Of a stretch of DNA of 64,000 bases, positions 36,379 through 46,268 are shown in pieces. Numbering within the stretch: position 1 is the stretch's first letter; every line of letters begins with the position of its first letter. Source of the DNA: Cloacimonetes bacterium UBA5284 (lineage in GTDB: Bacteria > Cloacimonadota > Cloacimonadia > Cloacimonadales > Cloacimonadaceae); contig DHSO01000045.1 in the NCBI GenBank assembly GCA_002410505.1, positions 17,036 to 81,035 on the forward strand. The letters run 5' to 3'. A program made the translations under genes and the position numbers. The notes under the pieces were generated by a model, which worked only from the letters and a program-made list of their open reading frames with translations, ran no database searches and was not told the origin of the DNA.

Positions 36379-37703
36379 CAGTGCACTACCTCATCCGGTG
36401 GCGGGCTTTTTCTGTTCTTCAGGTGTTTTAGGCGCCATAAAAGCACTTGAGTGTCAAAGAGGCGCTTTTCGCGGATTGAGCCCCAGATCAAGAGCAGTGC
36501 CAGGACAAAGAAGATAATGTTTGAAAACCACATGGAAAAGAATGGATTGAAGCTGCCTTTATCTGCCAGTTGTTCTCCCATATTCAGGGCTACATAGTAG
36601 ATCAAGAAGATCACACTGGATACACTGAATGCCATTCCGATGCCGCTGGTGCGAGTCATCAAGCCCAAGGGAACACCGATCATGATAAAGATGATGATGG
36701 CAAAGGAGAGGGCGAATTTCTTGTGATACTCCACTTCCAAGGCCCGGATATTGGCTTCCAGTTCTTGAATCCGGTTCAGGGCGACCTGCTTCATGGAATG
36801 CAAACGCCTCTGTTCAGTTTGAGAAGCGTAAGGATCCGCGGTTATTGTGCCAGCAGCGATGCGGGACTCCAGCTTTTTGAGCTCTTCCATCTTTTCGGAA
36901 AGCTCTTTCTTTCTATCTTTCAAAGTGCCGGTCAATTGTTCGTAGGTCATTTCCCTGTCGCTGCGATAACCGGTCTCCGCCATATCGGTCCTGTTTCCCA
37001 AATCTTTCACGTTTATAACGTACTTTGCGAAAATCGTAGTTTGATATTTGCCTGCTTCCTGTTCGTTACGTTTCTGCATCTGACCGTTTAATAGGGTGAT
37101 GCGCAGCGCATTGCCATTATTCATCTGGATCACATTACCGCTTTCTGCGTATATGGTACGCGGAAATCTGCTTTCGCTGCGATCGTAGATAATCACATCC
37201 CGCAGTTCTTCCTCGGTGTTTTCTCCACACCACACCGTATAATCCAGCAAGTAGTTATATTCTCCAGCTTCGATGATGGTCATCGGTTTGTAGTATGCCA
37301 CCTTTAGCATCAGATTCTTTAGCTTGTGGTTGGTATTGGGCAAAAACCAGTGATTGAAATACACCATCAGTCCGGTTAAGAGCACAGCGGCGATGATGAG
37401 AAGAGTGAGCATGGAATATATGTTTACCCCGCTGGATTTTACGGCGATGATTTCGCGGTCCACACTCATGCGCCCAAAAGCCAGGATGGTTGCCACCAAC
37501 ACCGCCATGGGAATCGAAAGTGCCAGCATATACGGCAAAGACAGCCCAAAAACTTCCAGCACTATCCCCAGGGGTAATTGCTTCTCGATGATAAGATTCA
37601 TCAGATCGATGATGCGGTCGATGAGTAGCACGAAAGTAACTACCAGAAGCGATATCAGGAAGGGGGAGATGTGCTCTTTCAGGATATATCGTTTCAGAAT
37701 CAT
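36378..37703 (-). CDS. lptF: LptF/LptG-family LPS export permease (LptF position)
   Basis: 441-residue YjgP/YjgQ permease. MILKRYILKEHISPFLISLLVVTFVLLIDRIIDLMNLIIE is the standard first segment, followed by SIPMAVLVATILAFGRMSVDREIIAVKSSG (conserved cytosolic helix). The periplasmic jellyroll region is interrupted by a predicted coiled coil (TLKDRKKELSEKMEELKKLESRI, ~245-310), an unusual insertion. C-terminal helices follow. ATG at 37703 overlaps the ligA stop (ATGA). Confidence 0.88.
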   Translation of the reverse strand: MILKRYILKEHISPFLISLLVVTFVLLIDRIIDLMNLIIEKQLPLGIVLEVFGLSLPYMLALSIPMAVLVATILAFGRMSVDREIIAVKSSGVNIYSMLTLLIIAAVLLTGLMVYFNHWFLPNTNHKLKNLMLKVAYYKPMTIIEAGEYNYLLDYTVWCGENTEEELRDVIIYDRSESRFPRTIYAESGNVIQMNNGNALRITLLNGQMQKRNEQEAGKYQTTIFAKYVINVKDLGNRTDMAETGYRSDREMTYEQLTGTLKDRKKELSEKMEELKKLESRIAAGTITADPYASQTEQRRLHSMKQVALNRIQELEANIRALEVEYHKKFALSFAIIIFIMIGVPLGLMTRTSGIGMAFSVSSVIFLIYYVALNMGEQLADKGSFNPFFSMWFSNIIFFVLALLLIWGSIREKRLFDTQVLLWRLKHLKNRKSPPPDEVVH

Positions 37704-39694
37704 TCTGCGCTCTTCATCATCTCCAGCAATTCGTCTTCGCTTATAATCTTCACGGTTCCCAGCTTTTCGGCTTTTGTCAGTTTCGAGCCCGGTTTTTCTC
37801 CCAGCACCAGGTAGTCCAGCGCTTTGGATACTCCGCTGAGAATCTTGCCACCATGGCTTTGGATCAGCGCTTCCAAGTCTTTCCTGCCATAATGAACCAT
37901 GCTCCCGGTGATGAGGAAACTCTTTTCTGCCAATAGATTGGAACTGATTTCGTAATGGTAAGTCATAGATATGCCATATTCAAGCAGTTTGCAGATCAAT
38001 TCTATATTTTTGGGGTTATCAAAGTATTCTCTGATGGCGAGGGCTATCTTGTCTCCCACTTCGGGCACAGCGCTCAATTCCTCAATACTCGCTGCCTGAA
38101 GATGATGTATATCGCCAAAATGTTGCGCTAAATTGCGCGCTGTTACAGCTCCTACGAAGCGGATGCCCAGAGCAAACAGCACTCTGTCAAAATTCTGCTG
38201 TTTAGAGTATTCCACGGCTTGCATCAGGTTTTTGGCACTCTTGTCTCCCATACGATCCAGAGCGGCAACCCGTTCGTAATCTATCCGATAGATGTCTTCA
38301 ATGCTGGCGATGATGCCCTCTTCCAAAAAGCGAGCCACAGATGAAGCTCCCAAACCCATGATGTCCATGGCATCTCGCGAGGCAAAGTGCTCGATGCTCC
38401 GAGCCAATTGAGCCGGACAATCTGCCGATGTGCAATACTCTATAGCAGCTTCCGGTTCGCGGGATAGTGGGCTATGACACACGGGGCAGCTATCGGGAAG
38501 TGGCAATTCTCGGGCTTGGGGATCTCGCATCTGCGTGTTTACGGAAAGAATTTTCGGGATAATCTCTCCGCTTTTTACGATAGTGAGCACATCAGCTTCG
38601 TGAAGATCCAGCCTGCGGATCTCATCGAAATTGTGCAGTGTGCAGCGAGAGACTGTACTACCGGAAATATAAACGGGCTCCAGGATCGCCACCGGAGTAA
38701 TAGCACCGGTTCTGCCCACCTGATACTCCACACCTAGCAATTTTGTCTCTTTTTCTTCGGGTTTGAATTTATAGGCTATAGCCCATTTGGGACTCTTGGC
38801 GGTGAAGCCCAGTTTCTTTTGCAGAGTGAAATCATCCATCTTCACCACTACTCCGTCGATGTCGTAGTCCAATTTGCCCCGAAGATCTTCCATCTTGCCA
38901 CAAAAATCGGCTAGACCATCGTGATCCCGACACTGCAAGTAGTTCTCGGCCACGGGGAAGCCCATCTCTTTCAGCCATGCCAACAGATCTATCTGGCAAT
39001 TTACCGGGAGCGCGGGGGCAACGTGCCCAATAGTATAAAACAGCGCACGTAAGGGGCGTTTTGCCACTTCATGGATGTCTTTCAATTTGATCGATCCCGC
39101 CGCTGCATTGCGAGGATTGGCAAAAACCTTTTCGCCTGATTCCCGCCGTGCTTCATTCATTTGGAGAAAGCTCTTGATGGGGAAATATATCTCGCCCCGA
39201 ATCTCGATCTCACCTTTGAAGGATATCTCGCGCGGGATATCCGGCAGAGTGAGGAAATTGCGGGTTACATCCTCTCCTTCAATGCCGTCGCCACGCGTGC
39301 TGGCATAGCGTAGCTGTCCCTTATCATAGAATAGATTGATTCCAAAACCATCAATTTTCAGCTCTGCGCATACTGCCGGCCTAACGCCTTGCTCCAGCGC
39401 GATTTTATCCCACCAAGCCATCAGTTCTGCCAATGTGTACGCATTATCCAAACTGATCATGCGTTGTTTGTGAGGGATGGTGCTTCCTGATAAAGAGAGG
39501 TCATTCCCAACCCCGGACAGAGCTTTTGGGGCTGCTTCTCCCGTTTTTTTTACAAGTTCTTTCAGCTCCCGCACCAGCATGTCGTACTCAAAATCTGTAA
39601 TCTCGGGACTGGAATTCCTATAATACAGGATATTGTGCCGTTCAATCTCGGAGCTTAGCGCTTTGATCCTGGTTTCTATCTCTTTTTTGTTCAT
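37700..39694 (-). CDS. ligA: NAD-dependent DNA ligase
   Basis: 664 residues, seals nicks in replication and repair using NAD+. Adenylation motif CAELKIDGFGINL with Lys nucleophile, nucleotidyltransferase segments YASTRGDGIEGEDVTRN and VVKMDD, OB fold, zinc finger CPVCHSPL...CTSADC, helix-hairpin-helix repeats (ARNLAQHFGDI, EVGDKIALAI) and the C-terminal BRCT (KSFLITGSMVHYGRKDLEALIQSHGGK). Overlaps both neighbours by 4 bases. Confidence 0.97.
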   Translation of the reverse strand: MNKKEIETRIKALSSEIERHNILYYRNSSPEITDFEYDMLVRELKELVKKTGEAAPKALSGVGNDLSLSGSTIPHKQRMISLDNAYTLAELMAWWDKIALEQGVRPAVCAELKIDGFGINLFYDKGQLRYASTRGDGIEGEDVTRNFLTLPDIPREISFKGEIEIRGEIYFPIKSFLQMNEARRESGEKVFANPRNAAAGSIKLKDIHEVAKRPLRALFYTIGHVAPALPVNCQIDLLAWLKEMGFPVAENYLQCRDHDGLADFCGKMEDLRGKLDYDIDGVVVKMDDFTLQKKLGFTAKSPKWAIAYKFKPEEKETKLLGVEYQVGRTGAITPVAILEPVYISGSTVSRCTLHNFDEIRRLDLHEADVLTIVKSGEIIPKILSVNTQMRDPQARELPLPDSCPVCHSPLSREPEAAIEYCTSADCPAQLARSIEHFASRDAMDIMGLGASSVARFLEEGIIASIEDIYRIDYERVAALDRMGDKSAKNLMQAVEYSKQQNFDRVLFALGIRFVGAVTARNLAQHFGDIHHLQAASIEELSAVPEVGDKIALAIREYFDNPKNIELICKLLEYGISMTYHYEISSNLLAEKSFLITGSMVHYGRKDLEALIQSHGGKILSGVSKALDYLVLGEKPGSKLTKAEKLGTVKIISEDELLEMMKSAE

Positions 39695-40491
39695 GGTAAA
39701 AAATATAGGGATGGGCGACGATCGCCAAAGGCATTATTTAAATCTGTGACTTGTTTGGATATAGCCAGATCTGGATCAATCTGTACGCTATGGAGCGCAG
39801 CTTCGTTGTCGTTCATACGGATCAGTATCTCGCCTTTTGTGCCCAATATCTGACTACCCCCGGTGAAGTATTCGCTGTGTTCGCCGTTGGTCTCGGTTCC
39901 GGTTCGATTTGATGTAATGCTAAAGACACGGTTTTCCAAGGATCTGGTCTTCATGGCTTCCTGACACCAAGGCAACACCAGATTGGTGGGATGGCAGATG
40001 ATCTGAGCGCCTTTCAAAGCGAGGCTGCGTGCGGCTTCCGGGAATTGCCAATCGAAGCAGATCATCATGCCGATCTTGACTCCGCCTTTGGCTTCACAAA
40101 CAAAGAATGGCCGGTCGCCGGGGCTGAAAAAGAGCTTTTCACGATGGAACAAGTGAATCTTGCGATAAATGTGGTAGCTTTCATCCGGGTTTACTAGGGC
40201 ACTGCTGTTATAGAATGTATCCTCTTCTTTTTCGGCAAAGCCGTAGCAGATTGAGCAATCCAGCTTTTTCGCCAGCTCCCGGAAAGCAGTGAAAATCTTG
40301 CCGGCGGGAATGCTTTCGGCTATCTGGGCTACTTCATCTATACTCTTGAACACATATCCAGAAAGTGCCAATTCCGGCAGGACTACCAAGTCGCTCTTTA
40401 TAGGTTCCAGCATTGCGCGAATTTTGGCAAAGTTCTCTTCAGGCTTCAAAAAGATTGGCTCATATTGTAAAACCGATACTGTATATTTCAT
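39691..40491 (-). CDS. Nitrilase-superfamily amidohydrolase
   Basis: 266 residues with the catalytic triad of the carbon-nitrogen hydrolases: Glu40 (VVLPELALSGYVF), Lys111 (YRKIHLFHREK) and Cys145 (GMMICFDWQFPEAAR). Substrate not determinable; many such orphans are omega-amidases or deaminated-glutathione amidases. The frame is open to 40593, but the region upstream is inside hydF and MKYTVSVLQYEP is the family start, so ATG 40491 is used, overlapping the hydF stop (ATGA). Confidence 0.88.
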   Translation of the reverse strand: MKYTVSVLQYEPIFLKPEENFAKIRAMLEPIKSDLVVLPELALSGYVFKSIDEVAQIAESIPAGKIFTAFRELAKKLDCSICYGFAEKEEDTFYNSSALVNPDESYHIYRKIHLFHREKLFFSPGDRPFFVCEAKGGVKIGMMICFDWQFPEAARSLALKGAQIICHPTNLVLPWCQEAMKTRSLENRVFSITSNRTGTETNGEHSEYFTGGSQILGTKGEILIRMNDNEAALHSVQIDPDLAISKQVTDLNNAFGDRRPSLYFLP

Positions 40492-41696
40492 TGTTTCACC
40501 CTCAGCAACGGCGCAATCGCTCTTTCGAAGCTGCCCAAGACCTTGCAGATGGTAAGTCCGTAGTTTGTGATGGGCACTCCCCGGCGGTGACATTCCACTA
40601 TTCTGCGGTTCATTTCAGCTACATTGATCATGCAAGCCCCACAGTGAACGCAGAGGGCATATTCTTCCAAATTCTCGGGAAAATCGTGCCCGGCATAGGT
40701 CTCAAAAATGATATCCCTTTTGGTGTAATTAGAAATCCATTTGGGCAATTTCACTCTGCCAATATCATCCTTTTGCACATGATGGGAGCACGCTTCGGCG
40801 ATCAGCACCTTGTCACCATCTTTTAGCAAATCAATCTGATTGATGCCCGTCAGCAGGATATCCAATTCCCCTTTGTAACGGGCAAAAAGAATGGAAAAAG
40901 TAGTAAGTTCGACACCCTCGGGGGTTTCCCGATTCACCTGTTCAATGGCTTGGGAATCCGTGACCACCAGATCCGGTGGCTCTTTCATCATAGACAAAGC
41001 ACTTTTTAGTTCGGTTTCTTTTACCACGATAGCTTGTGCATCGTAATCCAGAATATCCCGGATTGCCTGCACTTGCGGCAGGATCAGGCGACCCTTGGGT
41101 GCGGCGCTGTCTATGGGGCATACCAATACTACCCTGGCTTTCGGCTTGATGAGATCTCCCAGCAACACGCGATTTTCGCTGAGATGCTTGGGAGCCAGAT
41201 GGACCAGCAAGTCTTTGGCTTTATCGATCCCACTCTTCTGCTTGGCACTCACGTTAATGAAAGGAATATTGCGCAAACTGCAGTACTCGATGTTGCCTGG
41301 CAGAGTATCGACGATATCTGCCTTATTGAAGACCATCAGCAATGGAATATCCATCTCTTGCACCCGGGCAAGCATTTCTGTCTCATGGGGGTCAAATGCT
41401 GTACCATCATTTACAAAGATTACTATATCGGTTCTGTAGAGAATCTTGCGGGTAGCGGCGACGCGCTTTGCACCTAATTCACCTTCATCGTCCACACCGG
41501 CTGTGTCATAGAAAGTTACGGGTCCCAGGGGCAGCAGTTCATAGTGTTTATCAACGGGATCGGTGGTTGTGCCCGGCACCTCCGATACAATCGCAACCTC
41601 CTGCCCGACCAAAGCGTTGATCAGACTCGATTTTCCGGCATTGCGTCTGCCCACCAGGGCAATGATTAATCTTTCTCCACGGGGAGTAGTTGCCAT
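40488..41696 (-). CDS. hydF: [FeFe]-hydrogenase maturation GTPase HydF
   Basis: GTPase and scaffold on which the 2Fe subcluster of [FeFe]-hydrogenase is assembled, 402 aa. P-loop GRRNAGKSS (~16-24), G3 YDTAGVDD, G4 FNKAD. C-terminal cluster ligands: EACSHH near 300 and HCGACM with following ECHRRGVPITNYG, the HydF signature. Its presence implies HydE, HydG and a hydrogenase elsewhere, so hydrogen production. First gene of the string hydF-nitrilase-ligA-lptF-lptG-radical SAM, in which every junction overlaps. Confidence 0.94.
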   Translation of the reverse strand: MATTPRGERLIIALVGRRNAGKSSLINALVGQEVAIVSEVPGTTTDPVDKHYELLPLGPVTFYDTAGVDDEGELGAKRVAATRKILYRTDIVIFVNDGTAFDPHETEMLARVQEMDIPLLMVFNKADIVDTLPGNIEYCSLRNIPFINVSAKQKSGIDKAKDLLVHLAPKHLSENRVLLGDLIKPKARVVLVCPIDSAAPKGRLILPQVQAIRDILDYDAQAIVVKETELKSALSMMKEPPDLVVTDSQAIEQVNRETPEGVELTTFSILFARYKGELDILLTGINQIDLLKDGDKVLIAEACSHHVQKDDIGRVKLPKWISNYTKRDIIFETYAGHDFPENLEEYALCVHCGACMINVAEMNRRIVECHRRGVPITNYGLTICKVLGSFERAIAPLLRVKQ

Positions 41697-41792
41697 TTAT
41701 ATGCTCCATAAAAACTTATATTTCTTTTCCAGCAAGCTGGCCTCCCAATATCCGTCAAGTTCTTTTTCGCAGAAATGGCAAGCTACAGCCGC

Positions 41793-42665
41793 TTATCTGG
41801 CGGCAAGTGGTTTGCTTTTCAGCAGTGCTTCAAGTTCTCGGCGCAAAGAGCTCTGTTTTCTAGGATTCAGATCCAGTTTATTCAGGCTTTCTTCGGCTTG
41901 AGAAAGCTGCCGACAAGTGACTATCCCATATGAAAGCAGAGTGCTTTTCTCAGCTTTGGTCAGAGAGTTAAGAAGGGTGATCGGAAAAACTTTTTCCCGT
42001 TCTATGATATCCTTTAGTCCCTGGGAGTGAGGATGATCCCAAGCCATCAGTTTAATACCCTTGCACGAACTGTATTGGATAGAATCCGGCGTAAAACGCG
42101 AGTTAGTAACGATCCAGGTAACAAAGGTGTGGTCCTTGAAACGCTCATCCTCGCGGAGCTTATCTACGATATCTTCTACCCGGGAATGCACATATAGTGG
42201 AACCTGAACGCTAACGCTGTTACCTTGTTTCACAGAAAACTTGCACTCCGCCAAGATTTGTTCTTTGCCAAGGGACGCCAATACATCTATTTCATGGGAG
42301 ACTGAGGCTCCCTGTATTACCTGCGCGGTTTTAACCTTGTAGCCCCGTTGTTTGAAAATCTCTCCGATGAAAACCTCGAAGGGATGCCCGGTAGGCCCCA
42401 GTTCTATGATCGCATTCTTTAGCTTGTAATGGGACGCGCCTGTTTTGCTGAGACGTTTGAAAATGCTGTATGCTCGAGCATATATCATTTTTGTGTTCAT
42501 GCCGTCATTTACCCATGCCGAGATATCTTCCACGATCTCGGTGATTACATCTTCTGAGGCTCCGGCATTTCTGAGGGATGCTTTGAGTTTATCAACTTTA
42601 AATGGCTCCATCTGGCCGGAAGCCTTTCTGATCATAATCTGCGTACAATTTTTATCGTTTTGCAT
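41793..42665 (-). CDS. ATP-cone domain fused to Mrr-type PD-(D/E)xK nuclease
   Basis: 290 residues. Residues ~10-91 form an ATP-cone (IMIRKASGQMEPFKVDKLKASLRNAG), the nucleotide-binding regulatory domain known from ribonucleotide reductases and NrdR. Residues ~95-215 carry a nuclease core: PFEVFIGEIF helix, HEIDVLA (Asp127) and ILAECKF (Glu140-x-Lys142), the D...ExK catalytic set, then VTNSRFTPDSIQY. A C-terminal helical tail (~225-290) follows. ATG start at 42665. This looks like an (d)ATP-gated nuclease, possibly in DNA repair or defence. Catalysis and ligand are inferred. Confidence 0.8.
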   Translation of the reverse strand: MQNDKNCTQIMIRKASGQMEPFKVDKLKASLRNAGASEDVITEIVEDISAWVNDGMNTKMIYARAYSIFKRLSKTGASHYKLKNAIIELGPTGHPFEVFIGEIFKQRGYKVKTAQVIQGASVSHEIDVLASLGKEQILAECKFSVKQGNSVSVQVPLYVHSRVEDIVDKLREDERFKDHTFVTWIVTNSRFTPDSIQYSSCKGIKLMAWDHPHSQGLKDIIEREKVFPITLLNSLTKAEKSTLLSYGIVTCRQLSQAEESLNKLDLNPRKQSSLRRELEALLKSKPLAAR

Positions 42666-43009
42666 AGTCGATTCCTTATCGCGAATTTAGCCTTTCAAGA
42701 AAGCGATACAAGAGCTCAACGTAGAAGTATCCGCCACTTTCTGAAGCTTTTGGTCACACAAATATAATTATCTCTTTATGTCGCATACTTTATAGTGGGA
42801 TGAATAAGTCAAGTGTTTTCAGCTCTTCAATCCGGATTGAGCTTGCTTACTGAAGCAAGGACAATGCCCCGTTCAGTAAATCTTTCAAGTATTGTTGACG
42901 GTAATCAACATATTTATCTATAAAATGGATGCGCGAACTAATTAATTCTTGACCTCGTCTATGCCACAAAACCAGTATCACAGAGAAGAAAATTCGTGAA
43001 GGAGACACC
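42666..43009. other. Divergent intergenic region upstream of the tricorn gene
   Basis: 344 bases without a gene. It holds the promoter at 42895 and a short hairpin CTTGCTT-ACTG-AAGCAAG near 42842-42859. I see no other structure. Confidence 0.5.
42893..42924 (+). promoter_or_regulatory. Promoter with palindrome ahead of the tricorn gene
   Basis: TTGACG (42895-42900), 18 bases, TATAAA (42919-42924). The -35 lies inside a palindrome TGTTGA-6-TCAACA (42893-42910) that could be a repressor site. About 85 bases ahead of ATG 43010, which has GGAG 7 bases upstream. Confidence 0.6.
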
Positions 43010-46000
43010 ATGCAAGCATATTATCAAATGCCCGGGGTTCATGCGGGGAATGTAGTATTTCTCTGTGAAGATGATCTTTGGACTGTTTCTTTGAAAGGCG
43101 GTCCCGCGCACAGACTGAGTGCAAATCTGGAACAAATACGCAAACCTTTGTTATCACCTGATGGTAAGTGGATCGCATATATGGGTATGGAAGAACGGGT
43201 GCTGGATATCTATGTGATGCCTGCAGAAGGCGGGGAAGCCATTCGGCTTACTTGGCAGGGATGCTCTTGTTATCCAGTGTGTTGGAAAGATGACAAGATC
43301 ATCTATGCCAGCACAGCCGGCTCATTCACTCCGCGAGAATTGTATTTGTGGACAGTAGGCTTGGACGGGATGCCCCCGGTAAGGCTGAACTACGGTCCAG
43401 CCCGGGCTATTAGTTTTGGCAAGCAAGGCGTTATATTGGGGCGCAATACCAGCGATCCGGCACGCTGGAAACGTTATCGGGGTGGCACTGCCGGCTATTT
43501 TCTGATCGACACCCAGGGCAGGGGGATCTTTCGCAGATTTCTGGATCTGAACAGCAATCTGAGCTGCCCCATGTGGATAGGGGACAGGATATATTTCATC
43601 TCCGATCACGAAGGCATCGGCAACATCTATTCTGCGAATCTGAAGGCCAAAGACATCCGCAAGCATTCGTCTCATGGAGATTACTACGCCAGAAATGCCT
43701 CAACAGACGGAAAGACCATTGTGTGGCAGGCTGGGGGAGATTTGTATAGCCTAGATATAGCCGGCAACAAAGTAAGCAAGCTCAATATTGATTTCCGTAG
43801 TCCCAGGGTTCAGCTATATCGTAAATTTGTTGACCCCGCGAAATATCTAACCGGTCTGGATCTAAGTCCGGATGCGGGTTCCGTGTGTATGGATATTCGA
43901 GGTAAAGCCTTTTGTGGCGGCGCATGGGAAGGCAGCATCCAACAATATGGCAAAAAACACGGAGTGCGGTATTATTGTAGCAGAATTCTGCCGCAAAACA
44001 AGGGCCTGCTCACAGTATCCGACGAAGGCGATGTCGAACACTTTGAATTGTATTCTCTGCGGGCGGATTTTGGGTCCCCGGATCCCAAGGCTAAACCCAG
44101 ATGCTACAAGGGTGATTTTGGAAGACCTTACGATTACGAGCCTTCGCCCTGTGGTAACTGGATAGCTTTTTCAAACCATCGAAACGAGCTTTGTATACTG
44201 AATCTGGAAAGCGAAGAACTCATCAAGGCAGATCAGAACAGATTCGGATTGATCGAAGGCTATAGCTGGTCTCCGGATAGCCGCTGGATAGCTTATTCCT
44301 GCCAGGATAATCGCCTTACCAGCTGTATTCGTATCTTCGACTTGCAAAAGCGCGAGACTCACACTGTCACCAAACCCGTGAAGTATGATCTCGAGCCTTG
44401 CTTTGATCCCGAAGGGAAATACCTCTATTTCGTCTCCAGTCGCACATTCCAGCCGATTGCGGACAGCATGCAGTTTTCCTTCTCCTTTATCAAAGACAGA
44501 AAGCCCTATTTGATAACATTACAAAAAGATATCCGTTCTCCCCTCAATCCGGATCCCAAAGCCTTGGAACCAAAACCGGATAAGAAAAACGATAAGAAAA
44601 CAGACAAAACAAAAGCAAAGGTAAAACCGGTTGAGATCGATTTTGATGGTATCACCGAAAGACTGGAAGAATTCCCTGTGGAAGCAATGTATATGGGAGG
44701 TATCGCTGCCATCCCGAACAAAATATTCTACTATAAATACGATTATACAAAGACACGCGAAGACAATCAAGAAACCAAAGTAGATATCTATTGCTACGAT
44801 CTGCAAATGCTGGAAGAACAGCTTTTTGTGGCTGGAGTAAATTCCTACTGCTTCAATATCGACAGATCCGCTATCCTGATCTGGAGCAATAAACAAGCCC
44901 GAATCATCTCCACAAAACGCGATCCCAAGTGTGAATTGCCCAAGGAAACCAAGCCGGGTAGAGCAACGGGTTGGATAGACCTGAACCGCTTCAAAGTGGA
45001 AATAGAACCGCTGGCAGAGTGGCAACAGATGTTCCGTGAAGGTTGGCGCTTGCAAAAGTATTATTTCTGGAACGAAACGATGTCCAATATCGATTGGGAC
45101 AAGGTCTATAAACGCTATTATCCACTCGTGGAACGTGTCGGATGTCGCAGTGAATTCTCCGATTTGATGTGGGAAATGCAGGGCGAATTGGGCACATCAC
45201 ACTGCTATGAATTCGGTGGAGATTACCGCATTGGACCTTCATATCCCCTGGGAAAACTTGCAGTAGATTGGTCCTTTGATTCCAAAAAGCAACAGTGGAA
45301 GATAGAACGCATTATCAAAGGTGATTTCTGGATCAGCCGGAACCGGTCGCCTTTGATGGAATTGGGCATCAACATCCCCGCGGGCAGCATCGTAAAAGAG
45401 ATCAACGGTATCCCGCTCAGCGCCGGTCAAACCCCGGAACGCTGCCTGGTAAACTATGTGGGCACCAAAGTGCAGCTTACGGTCAGCGACGCGCGTGGGC
45501 GCAATACGAGAGTGATAACCGTTACTCCGATTGCGCATGAATTCGGAGTTCGCTATCGCGATTGGGTGGAAGCAAACCGGGAATATGTCCACAAAAAGAG
45601 CAAAGGCAAGGTCGGCTATATTCACATTCCGGATATGAGCTTCAGTGGTTTGCAAGAATTCCATCGCTATTTCTTAAGTGAGTTGGATTATGACGGTTTG
45701 GTGGTAGACGTTCGCTACAATGGTGGTGGCTCGGTATCGCCTCTACTATTGGAAAAGCTGGCGCGCAAACGTATTGGTTACGACTGTACGCGGTGGTTTG
45801 GACCGGAGCCGTATCCCAAAGAAGCACCGGGCGGATCGCTGGTCTGCCTCACCAATGAAGCAGCCGGTAGTGATGGGGATATCTTCTCTCATGCCTTCAA
45901 GCTAATGAAACTGGGTAAGCTGATCGGTAAACGCACATGGGGTGGTGTGATCGGCATATGGCCACGCAATTGGCTGGTGGATGGCACTATCACTACTCAA

Positions 46001-46213
46001 CCGGAATTCTCTTTCTGGTTCAAGGACGTTGGCTGGGGCGTGGAAAACTATGGCACAGATCCGGATATCGAAGTGGACATCTTGCCGCAAGATTATGCTC
46101 AAGGAAAAGATCCACAATTGGATACGGCCATCAAAGTGGTGCAGGAAGACCTCAGGAAGAATCCACCGTTGAAACCGGATTTTTCGAACAAACCAGACTT
46201 GGGAACTAAGTAA
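43010..46213 (+). CDS. Tricorn protease homologue (S41 family)
   Basis: 1067-residue protease that trims peptides after the proteasome-like unfoldases in the cytoplasm. Two beta-propellers (~1-320 and ~330-650; repeated WSPDSRWIAYS-type blades), an acidic/Lys-rich linker (PKPDKKNDKKTDKTKAK, ~525-545), then C1, PDZ (~755-850) and C2 domains. Catalytic residues: His in GELGTSHCYEFGG, Ser in NEAAGSDGDIFSHAFK, as in tricorn. No signal peptide. It stands alone with its own promoter. No interacting factors (F1) gene is adjacent. Confidence 0.93.
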   Translation: MQAYYQMPGVHAGNVVFLCEDDLWTVSLKGGPAHRLSANLEQIRKPLLSPDGKWIAYMGMEERVLDIYVMPAEGGEAIRLTWQGCSCYPVCWKDDKIIYASTAGSFTPRELYLWTVGLDGMPPVRLNYGPARAISFGKQGVILGRNTSDPARWKRYRGGTAGYFLIDTQGRGIFRRFLDLNSNLSCPMWIGDRIYFISDHEGIGNIYSANLKAKDIRKHSSHGDYYARNASTDGKTIVWQAGGDLYSLDIAGNKVSKLNIDFRSPRVQLYRKFVDPAKYLTGLDLSPDAGSVCMDIRGKAFCGGAWEGSIQQYGKKHGVRYYCSRILPQNKGLLTVSDEGDVEHFELYSLRADFGSPDPKAKPRCYKGDFGRPYDYEPSPCGNWIAFSNHRNELCILNLESEELIKADQNRFGLIEGYSWSPDSRWIAYSCQDNRLTSCIRIFDLQKRETHTVTKPVKYDLEPCFDPEGKYLYFVSSRTFQPIADSMQFSFSFIKDRKPYLITLQKDIRSPLNPDPKALEPKPDKKNDKKTDKTKAKVKPVEIDFDGITERLEEFPVEAMYMGGIAAIPNKIFYYKYDYTKTREDNQETKVDIYCYDLQMLEEQLFVAGVNSYCFNIDRSAILIWSNKQARIISTKRDPKCELPKETKPGRATGWIDLNRFKVEIEPLAEWQQMFREGWRLQKYYFWNETMSNIDWDKVYKRYYPLVERVGCRSEFSDLMWEMQGELGTSHCYEFGGDYRIGPSYPLGKLAVDWSFDSKKQQWKIERIIKGDFWISRNRSPLMELGINIPAGSIVKEINGIPLSAGQTPERCLVNYVGTKVQLTVSDARGRNTRVITVTPIAHEFGVRYRDWVEANREYVHKKSKGKVGYIHIPDMSFSGLQEFHRYFLSELDYDGLVVDVRYNGGGSVSPLLLEKLARKRIGYDCTRWFGPEPYPKEAPGGSLVCLTNEAAGSDGDIFSHAFKLMKLGKLIGKRTWGGVIGIWPRNWLVDGTITTQPEFSFWFKDVGWGVENYGTDPDIEVDILPQDYAQGKDPQLDTAIKVVQEDLRKNPPLKPDFSNKPDLGTK

Positions 46214-46268
46214 CAAGCACAGCTATCTCCGAGGGGAACTGCAGCACTCTTTCTCTTTGGTCTAAGGA

